DNA from: Phycisphaerales bacterium
Lineage (GTDB): Bacteria; Planctomycetota; Phycisphaerae; Sedimentisphaerales; Anaerobacaceae
Reading direction: 5' to 3'
Length of the DNA stretch: 63,054 nt
Assembly (NCBI GenBank): GCA_003170415.1
Contig: PMZJ01000018.1
Span: 1 to 63,054, forward strand
Below, piece by piece: positions 26,888 through 36,093 of the stretch. Position 1 is the stretch's first letter. Each line of letters starts with the position of its first letter. The notes beneath the pieces were generated by a model, which saw only the letters and a list, made by a program, of their open reading frames with translations, was not told the DNA's origin and did not search any database. A program made the position numbers and the translations under genes.

Positions 26888-29800
26888 TCATTCCGCCTTA
26901 CTTAGTTCTCGCTGTTTCCACATCGCGTACAAAGGCGGATAAACAAGCAGTTCGAGTATGAAGCTGGTGATAATACCGCCAATCATCGGCGCTGCTATTC
27001 GCTTCATCATATCCGCGCCCGTCCCCATCGACCACATAATCGGCATAAGGCCCATAAACATCGCCATCACCGTCATCATCTTTGGCCGAATCCTTTTGAC
27101 GGCTCCGTGAATAATCGCTTCCTTCAAATCCGCGAAGGTCTTCATCCTGCCCTGCGCCACCATATCATTGTAAGACAAATCCAAAAACAGCAGCATAAAC
27201 ACGCCCGTCTCCGCGTCAAGCCCCATCAGCGCTATCATCCCCACCCATACCGCTATCGAAATGTTATAGCCCAGTATATAAAGGAACCATACCGCGCCAA
27301 TCAGCGAAAAAGGCACCGCAAGCATTACGATGCCGGTCTTGACGATGCTTTTTGTGTTCATATAAAGCAGAATGAAAATAATTAAGAGCGCCAGAGGTAT
27401 TACGACCTTGAGCCGTTCTCTCACCCGCAGCATATTCTCGAATTGCCCGCTCCATTGCAGGGCGTAACCTGCCGGTAATTGCAGTTGCGCAGCGACCGCC
27501 TTTTTTGCCTGCGTGACGTAACCGCCGATGTCTATGTCCGCCATATCCACGTAAACGTAGCCGGCTAACATCCCGTTCTCCTCACGTATCATCGCAGGCC
27601 CAAGCGTCACACTGATATCAGCAATCTCACCCAGCGGTATTTGTGCTCCTGACGTTGTCGGCACAAGCACCCGCTGTAACTTTTCCAAATCGTCGCGGTA
27701 GTCGCGGGCATATCGCACGTTTATGCCATATCTTTCTGTCCCCTGAATTGCCGTAGTTACGTTTTCCCCGCCGACGGCGCTTGTTATAATCTCCTCGGCA
27801 TCCTGGATGCTCAAACCATAACGCGCCAATTGCTCTCGCTTCAAATTGAAATCGACAAAATATCCCCCCGACACTCTCTCCGCATACACGCTGCGAGTGC
27901 CCTTCAACGGCTTGATGATTTGCTCTAATTGTATCCCTATTTTTTCTATTTCGCCGAGGTCCGCGCCGAGTATTTTAATGCCTATTGGCGTCCGAACTCC
28001 CGTTGACAGCATATCGATTCTTGCTTTTATGGGCATCGTCCATGCGTTGGTAACACCCGGAATCTGCATTTTGGCATTCATTTCCTCTATCAGCTTCTTC
28101 CACGTCATCCCCTTTCGCCAGTAGCGTTTGTCCTTGAGGACGACGGTAGTTTCCATCATTGAAAAGGGGGCGGGGTCCGTGGAAGTATTGGCGCGTCCTG
28201 CCTTGCCGAATACCCGCTCGACCTCGGGAAACGTCATAAAAATCTTGTCCTGTATCTGCAAAAGATTCGCCGCCTCCGTAACCGATATTCCCGGCAGCGT
28301 CGTAGGCATATAAAGAATCGTTCCCTCATTCAAAGGCGGCATAAATTCCGACCCAAGCTGGAAATACACGGGAACCGTTATTGCCATCAGCGCAATCGCG
28401 CCTATGATAACCAGCTTGCGATGTTCAAGAACAAAATTGCACGCCGGCCCATACACAGCGAACAGTATCCTGCTGACCGGGTGCCGTTCCTCCGGGTAAT
28501 ATTTGCCCACTGTGACGGTGTTGTAAATCCACGACAGCCATTTGGGTTTGAAATGATGATAATTCATCCGCGTGAAAAGCATCCGTATCGCAGGGTCGAG
28601 TGTTATCGCCAGAATCGCGGCAATGGCCATCGCGAGGTTTTGGCTGTATGCCATTGGCTTGAACAGCCGGCCTTCCTGGTCAACAAGCGTGAATATCGGC
28701 AAAAACGCAATCGCTATGACCAGCAGCGAAAAGAATACCGACGGCCCGACTTCCTTCAGGGCGTTCAGCCGGACGACGTGAAAATCGCCTTTGCGACCGC
28801 CCGCCTCCCACAGTTGCAGTTTCTTATACGCGTTTTCCACCTCTACAATCGCGCCGTCAACAAGCACTCCTATGGATATGGCAATGCCGGAAAGGGACAT
28901 AATGTTGGAAGTCAGCTTCATACCATACATCGGTATAAACGACAGCAAAACGGCGATAGGTATCGTGACGATGGGGACAATCGCCGAGGGGAAATGCCAC
29001 AAAAATATCAGTATCACCAAACTGACGATAATCATTTCCTCGATGAGCTGATGTTTCAGCGTATCGATTGCCCGTTTTATCAGGTCTGAGCGGTCATAAG
29101 TCGTAATTATCTCGACGCCTTTGGGCAGCGACGGCCTTATCTCCTCGATTTTTGCCTTGACGCGGTTTATAACGTTGAGGGCGTTTTCCCCCTGTCGCAT
29201 AATTATGATTCCGCCGACCGTGTCCCCCTCGCCGTCGAGGTCTGCGATGCCTCGTCTTATATCAGGGCCGAGAACGACGTCCGCAACATTCTTTATCAGC
29301 ACCGGCGTCCCATTGTCATCGGTTCCTATTACAGTGTTTTCCAAATCCTTCGGCGATTTTACATACCCCTTCGCCCGAATCATATATTCGGTGCCTGACA
29401 TCTCAATCAGCCGCGCGCCAATCTCGTTGTTGCTTTGCCTTACTGCCTCGACGACTTTTGTAAGAGGGATATTGTATGCAAGCAGCGCATTGGGGTTGAC
29501 GTTGACCTGATATTGCTTTTGAAAACCGCCCACCGCCGCGACCTCCGCGACGCCGGGTACGCTTTGCAGCCAGTATCGCAGATACCAGTCCTGAAAACTT
29601 CTCAAATCAGCAAGAGTATTATTGCCTGATTTATCGACCAGCGCGTATTGAAAAACCCAGCCCACGCTTGTTGCATCGGGGCCGATTTCGGTTTGCACAC
29701 CCTGCGGCAGCCGGGCCGTAATCTTGCTCATATATTCAACTACCCGGCTTCTTGCCCAGTAAATATCGGTGCCGTCCTCGAAAATTATATAAACGTATGA

Positions 29801-30067
29801 GTACCCGAAATCTGAAAATCCGCGGATCGCCTTGACTTTCGGCGCGCCGAGCAATGCGGTAACAATCGGATACGTAACCTGCTGGTCTATAATGTCGGGA
29901 CTTCTATCCCATTGAGAATAGATTATCACCTGCGTATCCGACAAATCCGGAATCGCGTCTAACGGTATGTTCTTTATGCAATATACCGCCCCGACTATCG
30001 CGGCTATCGCGAAGAATATAACGATGAATTTATTCTTAGCGGAAAATTCTATTATCTTGCCAATCAT
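26888..30067 (-). CDS. cusA: CusA-type heavy-metal RND efflux pump
   Basis: The inner-membrane proton-driven pump of a Cus-like system that expels Cu(I)/Ag(I) through CusB and CusC. The 1059-residue protein has the twelve-helix RND layout with two large periplasmic loops. It has the HME signature DAIPDLSDTQV near the N-terminus. Methionines in SEFMPPLNEG, APFSMMETT and ARIDMLSTG match the CusA methionine cluster that binds the metal. cusB lies 16 bases upstream. Downstream are the type III PKS and methyltransferase, an unusual extension. No copper sensor is in the window. Confidence 0.94.
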   Translation of the reverse strand: MIGKIIEFSAKNKFIVIFFAIAAIVGAVYCIKNIPLDAIPDLSDTQVIIYSQWDRSPDIIDQQVTYPIVTALLGAPKVKAIRGFSDFGYSYVYIIFEDGTDIYWARSRVVEYMSKITARLPQGVQTEIGPDATSVGWVFQYALVDKSGNNTLADLRSFQDWYLRYWLQSVPGVAEVAAVGGFQKQYQVNVNPNALLAYNIPLTKVVEAVRQSNNEIGARLIEMSGTEYMIRAKGYVKSPKDLENTVIGTDDNGTPVLIKNVADVVLGPDIRRGIADLDGEGDTVGGIIIMRQGENALNVINRVKAKIEEIRPSLPKGVEIITTYDRSDLIKRAIDTLKHQLIEEMIIVSLVILIFLWHFPSAIVPIVTIPIAVLLSFIPMYGMKLTSNIMSLSGIAISIGVLVDGAIVEVENAYKKLQLWEAGGRKGDFHVVRLNALKEVGPSVFFSLLVIAIAFLPIFTLVDQEGRLFKPMAYSQNLAMAIAAILAITLDPAIRMLFTRMNYHHFKPKWLSWIYNTVTVGKYYPEERHPVSRILFAVYGPACNFVLEHRKLVIIGAIALMAITVPVYFQLGSEFMPPLNEGTILYMPTTLPGISVTEAANLLQIQDKIFMTFPEVERVFGKAGRANTSTDPAPFSMMETTVVLKDKRYWRKGMTWKKLIEEMNAKMQIPGVTNAWTMPIKARIDMLSTGVRTPIGIKILGADLGEIEKIGIQLEQIIKPLKGTRSVYAERVSGGYFVDFNLKREQLARYGLSIQDAEEIITSAVGGENVTTAIQGTERYGINVRYARDYRDDLEKLQRVLVPTTSGAQIPLGEIADISVTLGPAMIREENGMLAGYVYVDMADIDIGGYVTQAKKAVAAQLQLPAGYALQWSGQFENMLRVRERLKVVIPLALLIIFILLYMNTKSIVKTGIVMLAVPFSLIGAVWFLYILGYNISIAVWVGMIALMGLDAETGVFMLLFLDLSYNDMVAQGRMKTFADLKEAIIHGAVKRIRPKMMTVMAMFMGLMPIMWSMGTGADMMKRIAAPMIGGIITSFILELLVYPPLYAMWKQRELSKAE

Positions 30068-30083
30068 CGCCGCACCAATACTT

Positions 30084-31271
30084 TCACTTGTTTGGTTCCG
30101 CTGATTTGTTGAAACCTGCGTTCAGTTTGCTCTCCGAATCTATCAGGAAGTTGCCTGATGTCACGACCTCCTCATTTTCCGCAAGCCCCTCCAGCACCTC
30201 GTAGTATCCTTCCGCTTTATGGCCGAGCTTTACGACCCTCGACTCGAAATGTCCGTTCGCCCCCGCGACAAAAACAATATCGCGTGTCCCCGCGTGCATC
30301 ACCGCATCTTCCGGCACAGCTAATTTCTCCCCAAGCCCGTAATTTATTTTCACGTTTACAAACATCTCCGGCTTGAGTTTGTTCTCAGGATTTTCCACCA
30401 GCGCCCGCACTTTCAGCGACCTTGTCGTCGCGTCTAATACCGGCGCAACTGAAACGATTGTCCCCTTGAAGCTTTGTCCGGGATACGCCGTCGCCTCAAC
30501 CTCGATTGATCCCCCCGTTTTTACCAATCCCGCCTCGTACTCGTAGATATTCGCGTAAACCCAGATATCGCGGTCGTTTTTGCCCGGCAGATAAAGATTT
30601 TGCTGCGGCTTACCTTCTTTTCTCAGTGCGCTTATTTCCTCTTCGCTCATCCCCAGTAGAATCAGTTTGCGTATCACGGCATTAACTAACTGCCCCGACT
30701 GTTCGTCCCTGTAATTGGAATCCCCGCCTTGTGACGTCCCGTTAAATCTTACCGCCTGAAGATATTCCTCCTGAGCCACGAACAAAGCCGGGTCATACGC
30801 GACCCTGCCAACCGTCAGGATTTGCCCCGCCAGATTTCGCTTCTGCACCTTCCCCTTTTTTACCCCGATTAACTGCTGCTTGGCCGGGCTTATGTAAACC
30901 ATCGCGGAATTTGCCGCTTCCTGCTCATATACCGGCACATAATCCATCCCCATCTGGTCCTTCATCGGAACAGGCGACGTTACTTCAGGGTTCATCGGGT
31001 TGCGATAATACAGTATTTTTCTTTCGCCCGTTTTTGTCGGCTTTTCTCCCGCAGGGGGGCCGGTTTCTCGCTTCACTAACGACATACCACAGATTGGACA
31101 ATCGCCGGGTCTGTCTGACGTGTAGTTCGGGTGCATCGGGCAATAATATACCTCTTTGGCCGTCCCTGACGCCGGGATTCCCGTGCGGGTCACAAAGTGC
31201 CGGCTTACTACAAAAACACCCAAAACCGCCGCCACGATAATCACGCTTACGATAATCGCCCGCCTTTTCAT
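30084..31271 (-). CDS. cusB: CusB-like periplasmic adaptor with heavy-metal-binding domains
   Basis: The membrane-fusion protein linking CusA to CusC. Residues 1-25 are a membrane anchor. A heavy-metal-binding motif YYCPMHPNYTS ... CPICGMSLV lies at about 42-68, and a related YYRNPMNPE ... KDQMGMDYVPVY segment at about 88-113. A barrel-sandwich/beta-barrel adaptor follows (DIWVYANIYEYE, VRALVENPENKLKPEM). The paired Met/Cys sites suit Cu(I)/Ag(I). It lies between the YHS lipoprotein and cusA. Length 395 is normal. Confidence 0.92.
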   Translation of the reverse strand: MKRRAIIVSVIIVAAVLGVFVVSRHFVTRTGIPASGTAKEVYYCPMHPNYTSDRPGDCPICGMSLVKRETGPPAGEKPTKTGERKILYYRNPMNPEVTSPVPMKDQMGMDYVPVYEQEAANSAMVYISPAKQQLIGVKKGKVQKRNLAGQILTVGRVAYDPALFVAQEEYLQAVRFNGTSQGGDSNYRDEQSGQLVNAVIRKLILLGMSEEEISALRKEGKPQQNLYLPGKNDRDIWVYANIYEYEAGLVKTGGSIEVEATAYPGQSFKGTIVSVAPVLDATTRSLKVRALVENPENKLKPEMFVNVKINYGLGEKLAVPEDAVMHAGTRDIVFVAGANGHFESRVVKLGHKAEGYYEVLEGLAENEEVVTSGNFLIDSESKLNAGFNKSAEPNK

Positions 31272-31302
31272 TGTTCAATTTCCTCTTGTGGTAATTTCAC
31301 TT

Positions 31303-31677
31303 TTATTTCGCGAACTGAGGCAGCTTCGCTAAGTATTTTTCCGGTTCTTTCTCAAACGCTGCTTTGCATTGGGCGCAGCAGAAATAAACCTTTTTGCCCT
31401 TGTACTCGACAAAAACGTTCTTGTCGATTTTGTCTCCCGACACGGGACAGGTTGTCTGCTCAACTGACGCCGCTGCTGCCGTTGTCGCTGTCTTATTTGT
31501 ATCTTCTACCGGTTTAGCCGTCTGCATCTGCATATCTTTCATTGTCGTCTCTTTGGCTGCTGTGGCCGGCGCTTCCTTCTTCTTGCATCCACCCCCCAAA
31601 ACCACCGCCGCTACCAGAACTATCGTCCATAAAACCGTTGCCCTAAATATCCTGCTCATCTTCATTTTCCTTTCCAT
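31303..31677 (-). CDS. YHS-domain lipoprotein
   Basis: A periplasmic lipid-anchored metal-binding candidate. A hydrophobic signal ends at the lipobox LGGGC. A low-complexity Ala/Thr/Lys linker with Met residues (TMKDMQMQT) follows. The last ~50 residues are a YHS domain, TCPVSGDKIDKNVFVEYKGK then VYFCCAQCKAAFEKEP. The Cys residues and Met-rich linker suit copper handling. It is inside the cus gene set. Three start codons are possible (31677, 31665, 31659); GGAAAGGA favours one of the last two, at most six residues shorter than given. Confidence 0.87.
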   Translation of the reverse strand: MERKMKMSRIFRATVLWTIVLVAAVVLGGGCKKKEAPATAAKETTMKDMQMQTAKPVEDTNKTATTAAAASVEQTTCPVSGDKIDKNVFVEYKGKKVYFCCAQCKAAFEKEPEKYLAKLPQFAK

Positions 31678-31839
31678 TGGTTTGCACTGGTTAAATGTTT
31701 CCTTCGTTCTTAAATACCTGTCTTATATCATACTAAACCTATGGGATTTTGTTCGCAACAACTAAGATTTTGCCGTAACTTCTGTTGATTAACCGCGTTA
31801 CAATTTCGTTCCTTGTGTCCGATAAACCAGATTCGCTCG

Positions 31840-33138
31840 CTATTTCGAACCCAGTTCCGTCCCCGCAAGCATCTCAAGTTCCGCCAGCTTTTGCCGATTG
31901 TCCGCCAAAGCACGCTGATACGACAAACGATAATCCAGCAATGTTCGTTGCGCATCAATCAAACTGAGAAAATCGATGGTTCCTCCTCTGTATGCCGTCT
32001 CTGATGCCAGCAGCAATTCTTCGGCTTTTGGCAGCAGCTTGTCACGATAAAGCCGGATTTTTCTGATGCTGTCGTTGTATTCATAATATACCTGTGCCGC
32101 CTTGGCCAGGATATTGTTCTCCGTTTCAACTTTCTGCTGTTCGATGCTTGTCGCCTCGGCCGCCGCCTGTCGCTGCTCGCCTCTGTAATTGTCCTGCCAT
32201 AATGGCACGTTCAGCGAGAACAATAGCAGCACCGCGTCTTTTCCGCTATCCTGTGTATTCCCGCCGGGCCTTCGCATTTGCTCAAATTGCAGACCAACCC
32301 CGACGTCAGGATAGAAACTCTTTTCCGCCAGATTGACCTTGCTCTTCGCCGCCATTGCCTCAAAGTTAAGCCCCGCCAGTTCAGGATTTTTTTGCCTCAG
32401 CAGATTTACCAATAACTCGTAATCCAGCGGCGCCAGCTCGAAATCTTCCTGCTCCGGCCACGGCAGATTCGCCTCCGCAGGCAGATTCAACGCCGCCCTC
32501 AATCGACTTACCGTCGGCTCACGCATCTGCTCAAGTCCTCTCAGCACGTCTTCCATCCTCGCCGTCTCAACCTGCGCCCGAATCACGTCCGGATGACCTC
32601 CCCCCGCCGCGATATATTTCGTCTTCGTGATTTCCTCGAATCGTTTTAATAAATCAAGGTTCGTTCCCGCTATACCCGTCGCCCTGGCTAAGTAAGAATA
32701 CTCATAAAATCCGCTTTTGACTTCATTGAGAAGTAAAAGCCGAACCGCCTGGTATTTTTGTTTCGCCGCATCGGCGTTCTTCGCCGCCGCCTCGGTCCTC
32801 GCGTCTATTTTGCCGAACCACGGAAATATCTGCATCACGCTGACCATCTGTTTTTCGCGCGCGTCCGATTCCTGCGCGTAATAACCGTATGTTAACTGCG
32901 GGTCGGGCAGTGACTTTGCCTGAACAACCCCTTCCGTTGCCGCCACCCATTGCTGATAACTGCTTTTTAGCCCGGCGTTGTGCGCCTCCGCGTAACTTGT
33001 GTAGCCCTTCAGCGTTAAAAACTGGTTCGGCTCGAACGTGACGGGCAGAACGACATTGTTTGGCTCGCCCATCGCGACTGCGCATTGGGCCAGAACAACC
33101 ACAACTGCCGCTAATATTTTTGATATGCCTGTTCGCAT
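31840..33138 (-). CDS. cusC: TolC/CusC-family outer-membrane efflux protein
   Basis: The outer-membrane channel of the Cus efflux complex. The protein is 432 residues from the ATG at 33136-33138, chosen because a signal peptide (ILAAVVVVLAQCAVAMG) follows directly and GGGGA lies upstream; the frame is open to 33225. The rest is the TolC duplicated coiled-coil barrel, with ASLPDPQLTYGYY-like (KSLPDPQLTYGYYAQ) and SFYPDVGVGLQFEQ repeats marking the two halves. It begins 87 bases after the nucleoside-hydrolase stop and heads the metal-export part of the operon. Confidence 0.9.
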   Translation of the reverse strand: MRTGISKILAAVVVVLAQCAVAMGEPNNVVLPVTFEPNQFLTLKGYTSYAEAHNAGLKSSYQQWVAATEGVVQAKSLPDPQLTYGYYAQESDAREKQMVSVMQIFPWFGKIDARTEAAAKNADAAKQKYQAVRLLLLNEVKSGFYEYSYLARATGIAGTNLDLLKRFEEITKTKYIAAGGGHPDVIRAQVETARMEDVLRGLEQMREPTVSRLRAALNLPAEANLPWPEQEDFELAPLDYELLVNLLRQKNPELAGLNFEAMAAKSKVNLAEKSFYPDVGVGLQFEQMRRPGGNTQDSGKDAVLLLFSLNVPLWQDNYRGEQRQAAAEATSIEQQKVETENNILAKAAQVYYEYNDSIRKIRLYRDKLLPKAEELLLASETAYRGGTIDFLSLIDAQRTLLDYRLSYQRALADNRQKLAELEMLAGTELGSK

Positions 33139-33225
33139 TAATCCGTTTCCCCGCAAAGCTTGCTGAAACGCACTATACCACCCCACGCAAACCGCGTCTA
33201 TGACAATGATATGGCGTTCGGCCAA

Positions 33226-34281
33226 TTACCTGCCGTTTGCGTCCGCCGGGCCGACGGGGCTTGTCAGCCGTTCGACGAGGAGCTTTTCGAAAGCGTCGAG
33301 ATTCTTCCACTTCATCGCGCAGCTTATTTTCTTCGCATTGCCGTCTATCCTCGTGCGCCCGTCATCCGTAACGCGAATACCAAGGTTTTCCGTCTCCAGC
33401 AAATCGTGTCTCATCGCGAGATAAATCGCCACGGTATCAAACAGCGTCGAACTCCTGCTGCCCGCCTGTGCCTCGTTTATGTTGCCGCTTTTTGCCCACA
33501 CGCGGTAGTTTTCAATAACCGCATTTGTTATTGGGCTGTTGCAGTCCAGGAACTTCTTGTAGTCGTCCCCGTCCAGCGACACCATCCCGCAGGTATCCAG
33601 GGGCGTTATTGTCATATCCCATTGGGCCGTGAAAACCGTCTGTGACGCCTTGATAAATGAAACAATATTGTATTCTTTTTCCGGCTTCGACTTCTCGCCG
33701 TAACCCCTGCGGATACTTCCCTGCATCCCCACAAACCGAACCTTCTTCGCTATATTCGGCTCACGTTCCAGCGCAGCCGCAACGTTCGGCAGGGGGCCTA
33801 TTGCGATTAGCGTTATCGGCTCCGGGGAATTCATTATCGTATCTATCATCGCCTGCACGCCGTCAGGGTAAATCTTCCCGGGATACTTCGATAAATCAAA
33901 ATCCTTTACCCAGCCGTCCTGCCTGTGCCCGGTTTTCATATCCCCTATAGCCACCCCCGTCCCGATGGGTATATCCGTTCTGCCGACCGTCTGAAGTATC
34001 TTCGCCACAACCTTTGTTCTGGCCGTTGTGTCGCCAACCTCCGTGGTAATCAGCTTGACGTCGAATTCCGGCGATTGAAGCAGCATTGCCAGCGCCCACG
34101 TATCGTCGATGTCGTCGCAGATGTCGGTATCGAGAATAACCGCTTGTTTAGCGTTCTTGTCTGCCGGGAAAATCGCGGACTTGACTTCGGTCGATACTTT
34201 TTCGACTTTCTCGCACCCGCCAAATACAACCAATGCCGCCGCCAGAACCGCAACCGGCAAATATCTTTTTTTCGCGTTCAT
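33226..34281 (-). CDS. nucleoside hydrolase-like lipoprotein
   Basis: An inosine-uridine nucleoside N-ribohydrolase homologue of 351 residues. The Asp-rich calcium/ribose motif DTDICDDIDDTWAL lies near residues 51-64, and TLIAIGPLPNVAAAL is the second family motif. Unlike most relatives it carries a signal peptide with lipobox VFGGC, so it is exported and lipid-anchored. It may release bases or ribose from external nucleosides. It lies upstream of cusC on the same strand; a shared transcript is possible but a functional link is not evident. Confidence 0.85.
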   Translation of the reverse strand: MNAKKRYLPVAVLAAALVVFGGCEKVEKVSTEVKSAIFPADKNAKQAVILDTDICDDIDDTWALAMLLQSPEFDVKLITTEVGDTTARTKVVAKILQTVGRTDIPIGTGVAIGDMKTGHRQDGWVKDFDLSKYPGKIYPDGVQAMIDTIMNSPEPITLIAIGPLPNVAAALEREPNIAKKVRFVGMQGSIRRGYGEKSKPEKEYNIVSFIKASQTVFTAQWDMTITPLDTCGMVSLDGDDYKKFLDCNSPITNAVIENYRVWAKSGNINEAQAGSRSSTLFDTVAIYLAMRHDLLETENLGIRVTDDGRTRIDGNAKKISCAMKWKNLDAFEKLLVERLTSPVGPADANGR

Positions 34282-34367
34282 TCTAATCTCCTTACAAGCG
34301 ATGTTTCCTTGCCAATATAATAATCGCTCGCCCGTCCATCCGCTAATATAAATCGCCTGCCCGGCCC

Positions 34368-34395
34368 TTGACTTTGCGCCGGATTTTTATATTGT
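34368..34395 (+). promoter_or_regulatory. gcv operon promoter
   Basis: TTGACT (34368-34373) and TATTGT (34390-34395) are 16 bases apart. The implied transcript start near 34402 leaves a short leader to the TTG start at 34425. No glycine riboswitch is seen in that leader. Confidence 0.55.
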
Positions 34396-34424
34396 TGCAT
34401 AGGTTTTGTGCAAGGAGGCCTAAA

Positions 34425-35693
34425 TTGGCAGAAAAACTGACAGCAGGAACGTTTATTTTTTCACCGCCGGCAAGTTCGCCGGTTGGCAGCGTATTGTATA
34501 ACGAGCATCTCAAACTCACCGATAAATCCCATATCGCGGAATTCGCCGGCTATCTGATGCCGCTTTGGTATTCCTCGATAGGCGAAGAACATTCGGCGGT
34601 TCGCAAGCGGGCGGGCATCTTTGACTGCACCCATATGGGCGCATTAGAGGTCGCAGGCCCAAACGCTGAGAGTTTCCTCGACGCGGTTACGACTAATAAC
34701 ATCCGCACTCTCCAGGTCGGCTCGGCACAATACAGCTACCTTTTAGATGCCGCAGGCAACATCCTTGACGACATAATTGTCTACCGGCGCGAAAAAGAAA
34801 AATTTATGGTCGTCGTAAACGCCTCAAATGAACCGAAAGCCAAGGCGTATCTCGCCGCATTGAACGCAGGCAAGGCAAAAATAGATTTGGCGAAGCCCGA
34901 CAGAAAAATAAAAACCGCTCCCGTTCGTGATATGCGGGACACAAAAACCGGCCCCGATTGCAGGGTCGATATCGCTATTCAGGGGCCTGCCTCGCCGGAT
35001 GTTCTTTGCAAACTCGCCGATGCCTCGGTCGCTCAGCAGATAAAAATGCTAAAAAGCTTTACGTTCTGCCAGGCGAAACTGGCGAATATCGATTGCATCA
35101 TCTCCCGAACGGGCTATACAGGGGCGAAGGTGTGTTTTGAGCTTTTTGTGCATCCACAGAAAGCAGCAGAATTGTGGCAAAAGTTGATTGACGCCGGAGC
35201 TTTGCCCTGCGGCCTTGGCGCACGCGACAGCTTGCGTGTCGAGGCGGGCCTGCCTCTTTATGGCCACGAACTCGCCGGACCGTATAATATATCGCCGTTC
35301 GAGGCGGGCTATGGCTGGGCGGTAAAATTAGACAAAGAGTTCTTCGTCGGCAAAGCAGCGATGGAGAAAATTGCGAACAGTTTCAATATGAAGGTCACCC
35401 GACTTGAGCTTTCCGGCGAAAAAGGCATTCGGCCCGTCCGCCAGAACGACGCTATAATATGCGAAGGCACTTGCGTCGGCTGGGTCCTCAGCAGCGCAAC
35501 CGCAGGAACCAGGCAGATTGCGCTTGTATATATAGACAAGGACAAAGCAACAGAAGGGAATTCGGTTGGTGTTTATTACCTGGCTCGCAGCGAAAGCCAG
35601 ATAAGCAAGGGAAGAAAACAGGCCGTGAAAAAAGGCGAGCGGATAAACGAGGACATCCAGGGCAAAGTGATAAGCCGATTTGAAAAATTTTAA
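34425..35693 (+). CDS. gcvT: glycine cleavage system T protein (aminomethyltransferase)
   Basis: GcvT releases ammonia from aminomethyl-lipoyl-GcvH and forms methylene-tetrahydrofolate. I chose the TTG at 34425-34427 because AAGGAGG lies six bases upstream and the promoter's -35 overlaps the first possible codon at 34368; the protein is then 422 residues. The N-terminal folate domain (FDCTHMGALEVAGP, then SYLLDAAGNILDDIIVY) and the C-terminal barrel are both present. The catalytic Asp lies in the LLDAAGN/DDII region. gcvH follows after 16 bases. Confidence 0.94.
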   Translation: MAEKLTAGTFIFSPPASSPVGSVLYNEHLKLTDKSHIAEFAGYLMPLWYSSIGEEHSAVRKRAGIFDCTHMGALEVAGPNAESFLDAVTTNNIRTLQVGSAQYSYLLDAAGNILDDIIVYRREKEKFMVVVNASNEPKAKAYLAALNAGKAKIDLAKPDRKIKTAPVRDMRDTKTGPDCRVDIAIQGPASPDVLCKLADASVAQQIKMLKSFTFCQAKLANIDCIISRTGYTGAKVCFELFVHPQKAAELWQKLIDAGALPCGLGARDSLRVEAGLPLYGHELAGPYNISPFEAGYGWAVKLDKEFFVGKAAMEKIANSFNMKVTRLELSGEKGIRPVRQNDAIICEGTCVGWVLSSATAGTRQIALVYIDKDKATEGNSVGVYYLARSESQISKGRKQAVKKGERINEDIQGKVISRFEKF

Positions 35694-35709
35694 CAGTGGA
35701 GGCAAAGTT

Positions 35710-36090
35710 ATGGTTGTTAAGGGACTGCTTTACACAAAGGACCACGAGTGGGCCAAAATCGAAGGCGATGTTGCGATTATCGGGATAACCGACCACGCGC
35801 AGAACCAGTTGGGCGAGCTTACTTTTGTCGAACTGCCAGACGTCGGCAAAGAAATCAAACAAAAAGGCGAACTCGCCGTCGTCGAAAGCTCAAAAGCCGC
35901 CAGCGACGTCTATTCGCCCGTTACGGGTAAGGTAATCGAGGCGAACGCTAAACTCGAAAAGAATCCGGAAATAGTAAACGACGACTGTTACGACGCCGGC
36001 TGGATTTGCAAAATCCGCATCACCGACAAGGCAACGACGAAAAACCTTATGGACACCGCGCAGTATGAGGAATACCTGAAAGGGCTTTAA
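35710..36090 (+). CDS. gcvH: glycine cleavage system H protein
   Basis: GcvH is the lipoyl carrier that shuttles the aminomethyl group between the P, T and L proteins. The 126-residue protein starts at the ATG with GGAGG nine bases upstream; a ten-residue-longer frame lacks a site. The lipoyl lysine is K62 in VVESSKAASDVYSP. The modification would be supplied by the LipB-LipA fusion encoded at 4375-5910. The lpd (L protein) gene is not in the window. Confidence 0.96.
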   Translation: MVVKGLLYTKDHEWAKIEGDVAIIGITDHAQNQLGELTFVELPDVGKEIKQKGELAVVESSKAASDVYSPVTGKVIEANAKLEKNPEIVNDDCYDAGWICKIRITDKATTKNLMDTAQYEEYLKGL

Positions 36091-36093
36091 GAT

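Noticed and set aside
34396..34424. Glycine riboswitch before gcvT
   Set aside because: The leader from the predicted start to the TTG is under 30 bases and has no aptamer motifs.
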